From JAXMHQ01 sp046346665 (GTDB taxonomy: Bacteria; Verrucomicrobiota; Verrucomicrobiia; Limisphaerales; JAXMHQ01), in contig JAXMHQ010000002.1 in assembly GCA_046346665.1 (NCBI GenBank), positions 62,001 through 126,000 of the forward strand: a DNA stretch of 64,000 nt. Direction: 5' to 3'. The stretch's first letter is position 1, and each line of letters opens with the position of its first letter. The translations under genes and the position numbers were made by a program. Below the pieces are notes generated by a model. It searched no databases and was not told the origin of the DNA. It worked only from the letters and a program-made list of their open reading frames with translations. Of the stretch, positions 16,602-25,458 are shown piece after piece.

Positions 16602-17942
16602 TCAGGCAGTCAGCTTCTTTCGCCTTCGATACAGCGTCGCGGGATCGATTCCGAGGATCCGCGCCGCCTCCTCCATCGTGGGTGCCTCCTGCACCACGCG
16701 CGCGATGTGCTCATTTTCGAGTTCTTCGAGCGACACCCTTCCACCCACGGCCACGCCGGAGACAACCGGCGACGGGACGAGCGACAGTTTCTCCGGGAGA
16801 TCCGGCAGGTCGAGCTGTTCGCTGGCGGCGAGGATGACGGCGCGTTCGATGACATTGCGCAACTCCCGCAGGTTACCCGGCCAGGAGTAGCGTTTGAGCG
16901 CCTGCTCAGCTTCGCTGGAAAAACCGCCCAGCTTCTTGCCGCATTGCCGGGCGAAAAAGGCGAGGTAACTGTTGGCGATGCGCATCAGGTCGCCCGGCCG
17001 CTCGCGCAACGGCGGCATCTGGACCGCAATCACGTTCAGTCGATAATACAAATCCTCCCGGAACCGGCCTTCCTGGACGGCCTTGTCGAGGTTTCGGTTC
17101 GTGGCCGCAATGACGCGGACGTTGGCGCGGCGGGTGCGCGTCTCTCCAACCCGCTCGTACTCGCGCTCCTGCAGCAGGCGCAGCAGCTTGGGTTGAAGCT
17201 CGACAGGCAACTCCCCGATCTCGTCCAGGAACAGCGTCCCGCCTTCGGCCCGCGCCACCTTGCCCGTCTTGTCGGCGACGGCGCCGGTGAAGGCGCCTTT
17301 CACGTGACCGAACAGTTCGCTTTCCAGGAGCTCGGTCGAAAGGCTCGGACAACTGATCGTCACAAAGGGCTTTTCCCGCTGCGCACTGGCCCCATGAATC
17401 GCCCTAGCCAGCACCGTCTTGCCCGTCCCGCTCTCGCCCAACAACAAAATAGTCGCCGGCGTCAACGCCGCCTTCAGCGCCAGGTCCAGCACCCGCTGCA
17501 TCGCCGGGTCGCTCGTCGTGATGTCCGCCGTCGGCGCATCCGCCGCCAGCCGCGATTCCAGTTCCGCCACGCGTTCGCGCAGTTTGCGCGCCTCAATGCT
17601 CCGCCCCACCGCCTGCCGGAGCTGCTCCGGCGTGAACGGTTTCGGAATGAAATCGATCGCCCCCCGCCGCATCGCCTCCACCGCCGTCTCAATCGACGCA
17701 TAGGCGGTGAACACCACAACCTCCATCTCGGGATCCAGGCGCAACAGTTCGGGCAGCAAATCCAGCCCGCTCTCCCCGTTCAACTTCAAATCCAGAAACG
17801 CCAGGTCGAAATGCCCCGCCTCCACCTGCCGGATCGCCGCCGCCCGGCTCTCCACCCCCACCGTCTCATGCCCAATCGCCTCCAGCGCCACCGCGGTCGT
17901 GCGGCGGATGTTCTCCTCGTCGTCGATGATCAAAAGGCGCAT
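16602..17942 (-). CDS. Sigma-54-dependent response regulator (NtrC family)
   Basis: A 446-residue response regulator. The receiver domain spans residues 1-120 ('RLLIIDDEENIRRTT', phosphoacceptor in 'LAFLDLKLNGESGLDLLP', 'FIPKPF'). The AAA+ sigma-54 activator domain has Walker A 'LLGESGTGKTVLARA', the sigma-54 contact loop 'GAFTGAVADK' and Walker B 'GGTLFLDEIGELP'. A C-terminal Fis-type HTH ends the protein ('EAARILGIDPATLYRRRKK'). It should activate sigma-54 promoters when phosphorylated by the kinase encoded 40 nt downstream. The ATG 17942 start places the receiver motif at residue 2; an upstream ATG at 17969 is possible. No sigma-54 -24/-12 box is evident nearby, so its targets are probably elsewhere. 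Confidence 0.93.
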   Translation of the reverse strand: MRLLIIDDEENIRRTTAVALEAIGHETVGVESRAAAIRQVEAGHFDLAFLDLKLNGESGLDLLPELLRLDPEMEVVVFTAYASIETAVEAMRRGAIDFIPKPFTPEQLRQAVGRSIEARKLRERVAELESRLAADAPTADITTSDPAMQRVLDLALKAALTPATILLLGESGTGKTVLARAIHGASAQREKPFVTISCPSLSTELLESELFGHVKGAFTGAVADKTGKVARAEGGTLFLDEIGELPVELQPKLLRLLQEREYERVGETRTRRANVRVIAATNRNLDKAVQEGRFREDLYYRLNVIAVQMPPLRERPGDLMRIANSYLAFFARQCGKKLGGFSSEAEQALKRYSWPGNLRELRNVIERAVILAASEQLDLPDLPEKLSLVPSPVVSGVAVGGRVSLEELENEHIARVVQEAPTMEEAARILGIDPATLYRRRKKLTA

Positions 17943-18063
17943 CGCTCCGCTGGTCCGCTTGGGTTGCATGCCGGAATTGTAAGGAAATCGGGAGGCGGAA
18001 GCGAGGCTGTTCTCGGCCCGCAACCCGGGAAAATCCCGGCCCGCCCGCCGCCACAGTCCCGCG

Positions 18064-18339
18064 TCAGCGCCGATTCAAATGCCCCAGGAACGACGCCGCC
18101 CGCGGCCGAACCGCAATCCGCCAGGCGGGATCGAAGCCGTGCCCCGATTGCAGTGCCCGGCGCCACCAGGGATCCCAGCTGCGGCCTGCCGGGGTGGTTG
18201 AGGGATGAAGCGACTGGCAGCGCGGCCGGACAGGCACGGCGGTTGGCGGGTCACATTCCCACCGCTCGAGCGGGACCCGGGAGACGCCGTGGCGGCGTTC
18301 GGGCGATCTCGTTTTTTCCATGGTTTCCGTTTCTGACAT
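18064..18339 (-). CDS. Hypothetical protein (weakly supported)
   Basis: A possible 91-residue protein starting 'MSETETMEKTRSPERRHG' and rich in Trp and Arg ('GRSWDPWWRRALQ', 'FDPAWRIAVRPRAASFLG'). I recognise no family. It is included because the frame fills a gap upstream of the NtrC regulator. A frame shifted by one base (18075-18350) is equally open, so this may not be a gene. Confidence 0.3.
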   Translation of the reverse strand: MSETETMEKTRSPERRHGVSRVPLERWECDPPTAVPVRPRCQSLHPSTTPAGRSWDPWWRRALQSGHGFDPAWRIAVRPRAASFLGHLNRR

Positions 18340-18662
18340 AATGCGTTCATCTTCTGTTAGCGACAGGCGTGCCATGATCCATCGTGTTCATGCCCACGCT
18401 TGCAGACGGCGGCCGGGAGCTATCGAGTCCTGCATTATGCAACCCGTCTCGCGCACGCGACTCGCATACTGCAAGTCCACACGCGGCGCGACTCGTGTTT
18501 GGAAACATTCCGAAAGGAGCTGCGGCAAGGCGCCCCGACTCTTTTTCCGCAAGGCAAACCCGGCCCAACACTTCACGGCCGCGCGCGTTCGGCGGAGCGC
18601 GGCGGCTCCGCGCGGCAGAAACACGGCCGGCGCTGGCATTCATCCTGCACCACCTGGTTTGA
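18340..18662. other. Intergenic region, about 320 nt
   Basis: Divergent gap before the Fn3 gene. It holds one compact hairpin near 18594-18613 (GCGGAGC / GCTCCGC around a 6-nt loop) and nothing else I can identify. Confidence 0.5.
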
Positions 18663-19202
18663 ATGTTTGTGGTTGTATTGAAGTGCAGAAGGCGATTGCT
18701 GGTTTTCGCAACGGGTCTGGCCTGGATTCTCCTCCGGCAAACAGCAATCGGTTGGGACGGAGCGGCGGTTCAACTGGGCTGGGATTCCGAAGCGAACCCC
18801 CTCGTGGTGGGTTACCGCGTCTATTACGGCAGCGCCAGCGGCCAATACACCGGGATGGTCGAAACCGGAAACACAAACCGGGTCCTCGTCACCGGGCTCA
18901 CCGCCGGAACGAATTATTATTTCGCCGCAACCGCCGTCACCGCCGACGGCCTCGAAAGCGCCCCGTCGACCGAAATCGTCTACAAACCGCCTGGACTTCT
19001 CCTCACCATCACCCGGCTGGCCGCGTCCGGTCCCGCCTTTTCCATCACCTCAATCGGATGGCTCTCCAACCCGTGGACCCTCCAAACCAGCCCCGATCTG
19101 CGCACCTGGATCAACCTCGCCACCGGCACCAATCACCTGGTCAATCTCACCCTCACCAACCCCGCCGCCGTCAACGCCTGGTTCCGATTGGTCACGCGTT
19201 AA
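18663..19202 (+). CDS. Secreted fibronectin type III domain protein
   Basis: A 179-residue exported protein. An N-terminal basic and hydrophobic stretch ('RRRLLVFATGLAWILL') is a likely signal peptide. Residues ~32-110 form one Fn3 domain ('LGWDSEANPLVVGYRVYYG', 'VLVTGLTAGTNYYFAATAV'). The C-terminal ~60 residues ('WTLQTSPDLRTWINLATGT') resemble the beta modules found at the ends of secreted Verrucomicrobia proteins. There is no catalytic motif. It stands just before a secreted subtilase on the same strand, 193 nt away, and may share its role outside the cell. Confidence 0.8.
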   Translation: MFVVVLKCRRRLLVFATGLAWILLRQTAIGWDGAAVQLGWDSEANPLVVGYRVYYGSASGQYTGMVETGNTNRVLVTGLTAGTNYYFAATAVTADGLESAPSTEIVYKPPGLLLTITRLAASGPAFSITSIGWLSNPWTLQTSPDLRTWINLATGTNHLVNLTLTNPAAVNAWFRLVTR

Positions 19203-19226
19203 CGGAATGACGAATGACGAATGGGG
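19203..19226. repeat. Heptamer repeat (family Q)
   Basis: AATGACG repeated twice plus a partial unit (CGGAATGACGAATGACG, then AATGGG), starting directly after the TAA stop of the Fn3 gene. Confidence 0.6.
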
Positions 19227-19395
19227 GTCTGGTTGAGTCGCAGGATCAATTGGACATGTTCTCCACTGTTGTCTGACCAAAACCGACCCAATTCTGACCT
19301 TAAACGGGACACCTTTCGGGAGGGAGTGGTTGATTCCCAACATGTTGTCCATTCGGCACATCGGCAGCTAGGAACGGGCTCACGAAAGCGATTTC

Positions 19396-21603
19396 GTGGG
19401 CGTTCCAAACAACAATTCAAGCCCGGTCCTTTACGGCCGCATCCTCACGGCCGCAATTTTTATTTGCACGATCCTGATCGCCTTCGCCGCCCCGGCCGGG
19501 GAACCGCCTTTCGTCCCGGGCCGGCTCCTTGTCAAAGCCCGCAACGGCCTCTCGGAAACCAACCTCGCCACCCGCCTCCGCCTGCATGGCGCAACCACGC
19601 GCCAGGGTTGGGGCCGGTCCGGCATCCGCGTGGTCGAGGTGCCCGAAACCCAGGCCGGCGAACTGCTCGCCTCGCTGCGCAAAGATCCTGACATCTTATA
19701 CGCCGAACGCGATTACATCGCCTCCGCGGTTCCGCTGGCGTCCGCAACCGGGTGGAGCCAGGGCTGGCATGTGCCGAAAATCCAGGCGCCCGAAGCCTGG
19801 TCGATCACCACCGGCACCAGCAACGTGCTCGTGGCCGTTCTCGATTCGGGAATTGATTTCACCCATCCCGCCCTCGCGGGACAGTGCGCTCCCGGATATG
19901 ACTGGGTGAATGGCGACTCGGATCCGTCGGACGACTTCGGCCACGGCACCGCGGTGTCGGGGGTGATCGCGGCCGCGCGATTGCCGTCGGGCGTGCCGGG
20001 AATCGCCTTCGGCTGCCGCCTGTTGCCGGTGAAGGTGATGGACAGCGGCGGTTACGCCACCTATTCCTGCATCGCCCAGGGCATCCGTTATGCCGCCGAC
20101 CAGGGGGCGCGCGTCATCAACATCAGCATCGCCGGGTCCGCGCCCTCGGCGACGCTGCAGGACGCCGTGGATTATGCCTGGAGCAGCAATGTGCTGGTGG
20201 TGGCGGCGGCCGGGAATTCGGCAGGCACAACCCTGCAATACCCCGCCGCCTGTTCCAAGGTGCTGGCGGTCTCGGCGACCGAGCCGGAGGATACGCTCGC
20301 CTCCTTCTCAAGCTGGGGCAACGACATCGCCCTCGCGGCCCCCGGCGACGAAATCTGGACCACGCAAAACGACGCGGCAAACCGCTATGGACCCTGGCGC
20401 GGAACTTCCTTCGCCAGCCCCATGGCCGCGGCCACCGCCGCCCTGGTCCTTTCCGAAAACCCCACCCTGTCCGGCCTCGACGTCGCCGAACTCCTGGAAC
20501 AGACAGCCGATCAACCGGCTCCCATCAGTTGGACGCCGCAGCTCGGCTGGGGACGCGTGAACGCCTTTCGCGCCGTCATCGCCGCCAGCATCCTCCCCGG
20601 CGCCCTCGGCCACATCAACTCCGACACGAACGATTATCAGCCGCCCCAGCCGCCGCCCGATGTCACCCCGCCCTTCTTGGAACTCACTCAATCGCCGCGG
20701 AATGGCGCCGCGCTGGCCACAGCCGACGTTCGCCTCGCCGGCATCGCGGGCGACGACACCGGCGTCCTGGAAGTGCAGCTGGACGTCAACGGCGTGCGGC
20801 AGATCGCCGAAGGCACGACGCAATGGGCCGCGCAGCTGACCCTCGACCCCGGCCGCAACCTCATTCGCATCCGCAGCGTCGATGCCGCCGGCAACGTGTC
20901 CCCCGATATCCTCCGCCGGTTCGTCTGCAATCCTTCCGTGTTCACCAACGCGCAAGGCATCTACGCCGGCCTCGTCACCAATGCCAACGCCCTTTCCCCC
21001 GCCAACTCGGGCGGATTCCGGCTCGCCTTGAACCGCCAGGGGTCCTTCACGGGAAAAATCTGCATCGACGGCCGCACCGCCGGATTCCACGGCCGGCTGG
21101 GACCCGATGGGACAACGCAGGTGACGGTGAAGCGTGGAAAGCTCGCGCCCCTGACCGTGACCCTGCAGGCGGCGCTGGATGGAACGGCGGATTCGGTGTC
21201 CGGCCTGGTCTCGGGTCCGGGCTGGGAATCGCCGCTGGCGGCCCGGCGCGATGTGTTCGATTCCCGCCGTTTTCCAGCGGCGCAGGCGGGATCGCATGCT
21301 TTTCTGCTCCAGCAAATAGCCGATCCCTCCCGGACAGCGGCCGTCGGATTCAGCAGGATTTCACGCTCGGGAACGGCGCGTTTTCGCGGGCGGCTGGTGG
21401 ACAGGCGTCCTTTCGCCGCCGCAACACTCATCGCCCGCAATGGAGATTGCCCGCTCTATCTCTCGTTCCATCACGGGAAGGAACTGATGATCGGCTGGAT
21501 GAATTTTCCCGACGCGGACGGCGCGGCGCCCCCGGCGGTTGTCCACTGGGTCAACTCGGAAACGAACGGGTTCGCCACCTCCCTGCAGGCGGCCGTGCAG
21601 TAA
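19396..21603 (+). CDS. Secreted subtilisin-like serine protease (S8)
   Basis: A 735-residue exported protease. A signal peptide ('ILTAAIFICTILIAFAAPAG') is followed by an I9-like pro-region (~38-110). The S8 catalytic domain has Asp in 'VAVLDSGIDFTHP' (~150), His in 'DDFGHGTAVSGVIAA' (~181), oxyanion Asn in 'VVAAAGNSAGT' and Ser in 'RGTSFASPMAAATAAL' (~336). After residue ~415 come an Ig-like domain ('VQLDVNGVRQIAEGTTQW') and a beta-rich tail of unknown type. The open frame starts with GTG 19396; no strong ribosome site is seen, so the exact start is uncertain. It is convergent with glnB. Confidence 0.9.
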   Translation: MGVPNNNSSPVLYGRILTAAIFICTILIAFAAPAGEPPFVPGRLLVKARNGLSETNLATRLRLHGATTRQGWGRSGIRVVEVPETQAGELLASLRKDPDILYAERDYIASAVPLASATGWSQGWHVPKIQAPEAWSITTGTSNVLVAVLDSGIDFTHPALAGQCAPGYDWVNGDSDPSDDFGHGTAVSGVIAAARLPSGVPGIAFGCRLLPVKVMDSGGYATYSCIAQGIRYAADQGARVINISIAGSAPSATLQDAVDYAWSSNVLVVAAAGNSAGTTLQYPAACSKVLAVSATEPEDTLASFSSWGNDIALAAPGDEIWTTQNDAANRYGPWRGTSFASPMAAATAALVLSENPTLSGLDVAELLEQTADQPAPISWTPQLGWGRVNAFRAVIAASILPGALGHINSDTNDYQPPQPPPDVTPPFLELTQSPRNGAALATADVRLAGIAGDDTGVLEVQLDVNGVRQIAEGTTQWAAQLTLDPGRNLIRIRSVDAAGNVSPDILRRFVCNPSVFTNAQGIYAGLVTNANALSPANSGGFRLALNRQGSFTGKICIDGRTAGFHGRLGPDGTTQVTVKRGKLAPLTVTLQAALDGTADSVSGLVSGPGWESPLAARRDVFDSRRFPAAQAGSHAFLLQQIADPSRTAAVGFSRISRSGTARFRGRLVDRRPFAAATLIARNGDCPLYLSFHHGKELMIGWMNFPDADGAAPPAVVHWVNSETNGFATSLQAAVQ

Positions 21604-21625
21604 GCGCGGCTTTCCTAAACCGCGC
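21604..21625. terminator. Possible bidirectional terminator between the subtilase and glnB genes
   Basis: A perfect 6-bp stem GCGCGG / CCGCGC with a 10-nt loop lies exactly between the two convergent stops and covers the glnB TAG. There is no long U-tract, so the assignment is tentative. Confidence 0.4.
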
Positions 21626-21953
21626 CTTCCCCCTGCTCCTCGGTCCGGATCCGGGTCGCATTCTCCACCGGGAACACGAAAATTTTGCCGTCCCCGATCT
21701 TACCGGTCTTGGCCGCCTTGATGATCGCGTCCGTGGCGGGCTTCACCTGCGCGTCGGCGAGAACAACCTCGATCTTCACTTTCGGCAGGAAATCCACCGT
21801 GTATTCGCTGCCCCGGTAAATTTCAGTGTGACCCTTCTGGCGCCCAAATCCTTTGACTTCGGTCACCGTCATGCCCTGGATGCCGATTTCGTGCAGCGAT
21901 TCCTTCACATCGCTGAGCTTGAATGGTTTGATGATGGCTTCGATCTTTTTCAT
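21615..21953 (-). CDS. glnB: Nitrogen regulatory protein P-II
   Basis: A 112-residue PII signal protein that senses 2-oxoglutarate, ATP and ADP and controls ammonium uptake and nitrogen enzymes. It has the N-terminal 'MKKIEAIIKPFKLSDVKESL', the T-loop with the uridylylation tyrosine at position 51 ('YRGSEYTVDFLPK') and the nucleotide motif 'TGKIGDGKIFVFPVE'. It lies 13 nt downstream of amtB on the same strand, so it probably acts as the GlnK-type partner that plugs AmtB. The name glnB rather than glnK is a choice; sequence alone cannot decide. Confidence 0.93.
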   Translation of the reverse strand: MKKIEAIIKPFKLSDVKESLHEIGIQGMTVTEVKGFGRQKGHTEIYRGSEYTVDFLPKVKIEVVLADAQVKPATDAIIKAAKTGKIGDGKIFVFPVENATRIRTEEQGEGAV

Positions 21954-21966
21954 AGTCGCATTTCAA

Positions 21967-23388
21967 TCAGTCATTATAGGCGCGTTCGCCGTGCTGGGTG
22001 AGGTCCAGCCCGGAATCCTCCTCCTCGGGGCTCACCCGCAACCCGACCAGGGCATCCACCAGCTTCAGGAGAATGAACGTCATTCCCGCCGCCAGCATCG
22101 CCGTGAACAGCACGCCGCGCAACTGGCTGACGAACTGGGCGGCGCCACCGGCCAGTGAAACCGGCTTGCCCGCCACCTGGAACGTGTTGCCAATCGCCGC
22201 GTTCACGGACGCATCGGCAAACAACCCCAGCATCAGCAACCCGATCGCACTCCCCATCCCGTGCACCCCGAACACGTCCAGCGAATCGTCGTAGTTGAAC
22301 CGGGCCTTGATCTTCGTGACCGCAAAATAACAAATCACGCCGCCGGTGAGCCCGATCAGGAACGCCACGGGAATTGTGACGAATCCAGACGCCGGCGTAA
22401 TAGTCGCCAGGCCGGCCACCATGCCGGAGGCGACACCCAGGATGCTCGGCTTGCCTTTGAGCAGCCACTCCGCCCCGGTCCAACCCAGCGCCGCCGCCGC
22501 CGCCGAAAAATGAGTCGCCGCAAACGCGCTCGTCGCCAGCGCCCCCGCCGTCACCGCGCTGCCCGCGTTGAACCCGAACCAGCCCACCCACAGCAACCCC
22601 GCGCCGATCAAACTGAACACCACGTTGTGCGGCGGCATCGGTTCATGCGGAAACCCCGTCCGATGCCCCAGCATCACCGCGCACACCAGCGCCGATACCC
22701 CCGAACTCACATGCACCACCGTCCCGCCCGCGAAATCCAAGACCGGGTATTTCCCGCCGCCCGCCCAGTTGAACAACCCGCCCACGCCCCACACCATGTG
22801 ACACAACGGCAGGTACACCAGCGTCACCCACAAAATCGTGAACAGCAAATAAGCGCTGAACTTGATCCGCTCCGCAATCGCCCCGCTGATCAACGCCGGC
22901 GTGATGATCGCAAACATCATCTGGAACAACATGAAACTCTGCTGCGGAACCGTCCCCGCGTAATCCGCGTTCGGGTCCGCCCCGACTCCCTTCAGCATGA
23001 AATATGTCCTCGGATCGCCGATGAACGCGTTGCCCTTCGCAAACGCCATGCTGTAGCCATACACCATCCACACCGCCGAAATCACCGCCATCAAAATCAG
23101 GCTGTGCCCCATCGTCGCCAGCACGTTCTTCCGCCGCACCAGCCCGCCGTAAAACAGGATCAACCCCGGCGCCGTCATCATCAGCACCAGCGCGGAACTG
23201 GTCATCAGCCAGGCGTTGTCCCCCGAACTGATCGCCGGGCCCGCCGCCGGACGCGCCGCCTCCAGCGCAGCCACCCGCTGCTCCAGCGTCTGGGGTGTGT
23301 CGGCTGCAAAAACGTTCGTCGAGAGGATCGCAAGAATTCCAAGCAGCAGCGTCGCCCGGAGGATTCCTGCGTGATTCAGGATTCTCAT
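21967..23388 (-). CDS. amtB: Ammonium transporter
   Basis: A 473-residue Amt/MEP/Rh channel in the inner membrane. A cleavable signal peptide ('LLLGILAILSTNVFAAD') and a short helix ('LEQRVAALEAARPA') precede eleven transmembrane segments. Conserved motifs include 'LVLMMTAPGLILFYGGL', 'FQMMFAIITPALISGAIAER', 'DFAGGTVVHVSSGVSALV' (pore His in the conserved region) and 'DDSLDVFGVHGMGSAIGLL'. ATG 23388 places the signal peptide at the N-terminus; a TTG at 23427 would add 13 residues. It is cotranscribed with the PII gene downstream, and trmL lies upstream at 67 nt. I see no clear sigma-54 promoter in that gap. Confidence 0.94.
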   Translation of the reverse strand: MRILNHAGILRATLLLGILAILSTNVFAADTPQTLEQRVAALEAARPAAGPAISSGDNAWLMTSSALVLMMTAPGLILFYGGLVRRKNVLATMGHSLILMAVISAVWMVYGYSMAFAKGNAFIGDPRTYFMLKGVGADPNADYAGTVPQQSFMLFQMMFAIITPALISGAIAERIKFSAYLLFTILWVTLVYLPLCHMVWGVGGLFNWAGGGKYPVLDFAGGTVVHVSSGVSALVCAVMLGHRTGFPHEPMPPHNVVFSLIGAGLLWVGWFGFNAGSAVTAGALATSAFAATHFSAAAAALGWTGAEWLLKGKPSILGVASGMVAGLATITPASGFVTIPVAFLIGLTGGVICYFAVTKIKARFNYDDSLDVFGVHGMGSAIGLLMLGLFADASVNAAIGNTFQVAGKPVSLAGGAAQFVSQLRGVLFTAMLAAGMTFILLKLVDALVGLRVSPEEEDSGLDLTQHGERAYND

Positions 23389-23455
23389 TCGCCGGATTCT
23401 TAGACCAGAACAGTGAATCCCAGTCAATCAATCAATGAGCCAATCTCAATGATTT

Positions 23456-23926
23456 TTACCGCAGTTCACCGGCAAACCCCTGCTGCCGCAACGCCTCAAA
23501 CAACACCAGCGCCACGCAATTGGAAAGATTGAGCGACCGCGATTCCGGGTGGAACATCGGGATGCGCAACCAGTTATCCCGGTTGCGATCCAGCAGCGCT
23601 TTCGGCAGTCCCGCCGTTTCCCGGCCGAATACCAGGATGTCGTCCGGACCGAACTGCGCCTCGGCGTAATGTCTGGGACCGCCGGATTCAATGAACCAGG
23701 TCCGGCCCGCGACGCCGTGCCCGCTCTCAAACTCCGTCCAACTCGGCCAGCGACGCCAGTTCACCTGCTTCCAGTAATCCATCCCCGCCCTCCTCAACGC
23801 CGCGTCGTTCAGCCGAAACCCGAACGGCTCCACCAGGTGCAGCGCGGTCCGCGTCGCCGCACAGAGCCGCGCCACGTTTCCCGTGTTCGGTGGAATTTCC
23901 GGTTCAACCAAAACAACATGCATCAT
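23456..23926 (-). CDS. trmL: tRNA (cytidine(34)-2'-O)-methyltransferase
   Basis: A 156-residue SPOUT-class methyltransferase that methylates the 2'-O of the wobble nucleotide in certain leucine tRNAs. It has 'VVLVEPEIPPNTGNVARLCA' at the start, 'LHLVEPFGFRL' and the C-terminal trefoil-knot motifs 'DILVFGRETAGLPKALL' and 'RSLNLSNCVALVLFEALRQQ' that bind S-adenosylmethionine. Length and order fit TrmL rather than the longer TrmH/RlmB proteins. It is followed 67 nt later by amtB and preceded by repeats B and C. Confidence 0.92.
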   Translation of the reverse strand: MMHVVLVEPEIPPNTGNVARLCAATRTALHLVEPFGFRLNDAALRRAGMDYWKQVNWRRWPSWTEFESGHGVAGRTWFIESGGPRHYAEAQFGPDDILVFGRETAGLPKALLDRNRDNWLRIPMFHPESRSLNLSNCVALVLFEALRQQGFAGELR

Positions 23927-23958
23927 TCAAAGGGCGAGGTGTGAAGTTCGAAGTGCGA

Positions 23959-24028
23959 GGTGGGGCGAGACTCCGTCGAGCCCTGACATGAACGGAGTGA
24001 TGGAGTCATGGAGTCTTGGAGTGCCTGG
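23959..24028. repeat. Repeats B and C (copy 2), overlapping the truA stop
   Basis: The B unit (23959-23982) is followed after 10 nt by one GGAGTNNT arm (23993-24028) without its complementary arm. The arm encodes the last residues and the stop codon of truA on the minus strand. Confidence 0.85.
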
Positions 24029-24794
24029 AAGAAAGGCCGCTTCCATAAACAACTTTCCACAACACCAACCCGTGCGCCGGTGCGCTCACGCCCGCCTTCC
24101 GGCGATCCTTCGTCCGCAGCATGCCGCGAATCGCCGCCGGCTCGAACTTGCCCATGCCCACCTGCGCCAGTGTGCCCGCCATCCCGCGGCACATCTTGTA
24201 AAGAAAACCGTCCCCTTCAATGATCACCGTGATCAAGGGCCCCCGCCGCCTGACATCACAACGCCTCACCGTGCGCACCGTGGTTTCCCGGGAATAACCC
24301 GGATTCGCCGCAAATGACTGGAAATCGTGCCGCCCGACAAATCCTTTCGCCGCCGCGCGCATCGCCCCCACGTCGAGCTTCCGGGGAACATGCCACGCCG
24401 AATGCCGCAACAGCGGGTTCATCGACGGATGATTCCAGATGAAATACCGGTACTCCTTGCCCGCGGCCTGAAACCGCGCGTGAAAATCCACCTGCGCTCG
24501 CGCCGCGGTCACCACCCGGATGTCCGACGGCAAATGCGCATTGAGCGCCAGCGCCAGCTTCCGCACCGGCATCCGGAATTCCCCCGCCGGGATCTCGAAA
24601 TGGGCCGCCATCCCCAGCGCATGCACCCCCGCATCCGTCCGGCTCGAACTATGCACCGCCGGGGCGCTCGGAAACAATTTCGCCAGCGCCTCCTCCACCT
24701 TCGACTGCACCCCCACGCCGGTCTTCTGAACCTGCCAGCCGTCATACCGCGTCCCGTCATAAGCGATGATCAATTTGAATTTCAGCGCAGCCAC
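24006..24794 (-). CDS. truA: tRNA pseudouridine synthase A
   Basis: TruA isomerises uridines 38-40 of the tRNA anticodon arm. It has 'KLIIAYDGTRYDGWQVQ', the catalytic Asp in 'SSRTDAGVHALG', 'FHARFQAAGKEYRYFIWN' and the C-terminal 'IIEGDGFLYKMCRGMAGTL'. I use GTG 24794 ('VAALKFKLIIAYDG'), because the open frame beyond it is encoded by repeat G and would add an unrelated peptide. The C-terminal residues 'GLSSRHSKTP' and the stop come from repeat C, so the natural end of the gene appears to have been overwritten. About 262 residues, normal for TruA. Confidence 0.92.
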   Translation of the reverse strand: MAALKFKLIIAYDGTRYDGWQVQKTGVGVQSKVEEALAKLFPSAPAVHSSSRTDAGVHALGMAAHFEIPAGEFRMPVRKLALALNAHLPSDIRVVTAARAQVDFHARFQAAGKEYRYFIWNHPSMNPLLRHSAWHVPRKLDVGAMRAAAKGFVGRHDFQSFAANPGYSRETTVRTVRRCDVRRRGPLITVIIEGDGFLYKMCRGMAGTLAQVGMGKFEPAAIRGMLRTKDRRKAGVSAPAHGLVLWKVVYGSGLSSRHSKTP

Positions 24795-24802
24795 GACGGA
24801 AT

Positions 24803-24837
24803 TTAACCACGGATGAACACCGATGAACACGGATAAA
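24803..24837. repeat. CACGGATG repeat (family G, copy 2)
   Basis: One arm of the repeat at 14247-14395 (TTTAACCACGGATGAACAC and onward), ending eight nt before the chosen truA GTG start on the minus strand. Confidence 0.8.
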
Positions 24838-24838
24838 T

Positions 24839-24975
24839 GGTGCGGCGAGACTCCGTCGAGCCCTGATCAGAAAACGGGGTGGTGGAGTCCTGGAGTTCTG
24901 GAGTGTTGGAAAAGCACGCGGAGCGCCCGCGGCGACCCTTTCAATACTCCAGAACTCCGACACTCCATCACCCCA
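24839..24975. repeat. Repeats B and C (copy 3)
   Basis: The B unit (24839-24862) is followed by a full C hairpin (24876-24975), with GGAGTNNT units on the left and ACTCCANN units on the right around a GC-rich loop. It lies between the truA start and the ruvX stop. Confidence 0.88.
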
Positions 24976-24993
24976 GTTCTCGAATCCTCCCGC

Positions 24994-25407
24994 TCAGCCC
25001 GCCAGCGAATCCAAATAACTCTGCAATAAAATCGCCGCCGCGGTCTTGTCCACCTTCGATTTCCGCTCCTGCCGCCGCACGCCGCCCTGGATGAGAAAAC
25101 GCTGCGCCTGCGCCGAGGTCAATCGCTCATCCCACAAGGTAATCGGCGTCGTCATGCCCGCCTGCAGCGCCCCCACAAATTCGCGCACCTTCAACGCCGC
25201 CGGACCATAACTGCCATCCATGTTCCGCGGCATCCCCACCAGCAGCATCTCCACTTCCTTCTCCCGGATAATCTCCTTCAGCCTCGACAGAAAATCCGCG
25301 AACGGCTCCGCCGGGATGAATTCCAGCGGCGTCGCAATCATCTTCATCTCGTCGCTCACCGCGACGCCAATCCGCTTCGTTCCGTGGTCCAGGGCTAAAA
25401 TGCGCAT
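24994..25407 (-). CDS. ruvX: Holliday-junction resolvase-like RuvX/YqgF
   Basis: A 137-residue RNase H-fold protein; the family takes part in Holliday junction resolution and in 16S rRNA 5'-end maturation. It has 'RILALDHGTKRIGVAVSDE' with the first catalytic Asp, 'LLVGMPRNMDGSYGP', 'LWDERLTSAQAQRFL' and 'KSKVDKTAAAILLQSYLD' with the last acidic residue. Length is typical. It lies in the same minus-strand run as hemL and truA, separated by repeat elements on both sides. Confidence 0.92.
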   Translation of the reverse strand: MRILALDHGTKRIGVAVSDEMKMIATPLEFIPAEPFADFLSRLKEIIREKEVEMLLVGMPRNMDGSYGPAALKVREFVGALQAGMTTPITLWDERLTSAQAQRFLIQGGVRRQERKSKVDKTAAAILLQSYLDSLAG

Positions 25408-25411
25408 GATG

Positions 25412-25444
25412 CAGTTACAGGTTGCGGGTTGCAGGTTGCAGGTG
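25412..25444. repeat. Heptamer repeat (family E)
   Basis: Four units of AGGTTGC type (AGTTACAGGTTGCGGG, then TTGCAGGTTGCAGGT) between the hemL stop and the ruvX start. It matches 63037-63116. Confidence 0.8.
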
Positions 25445-25458
25445 GTCGCGGGCGTGAA

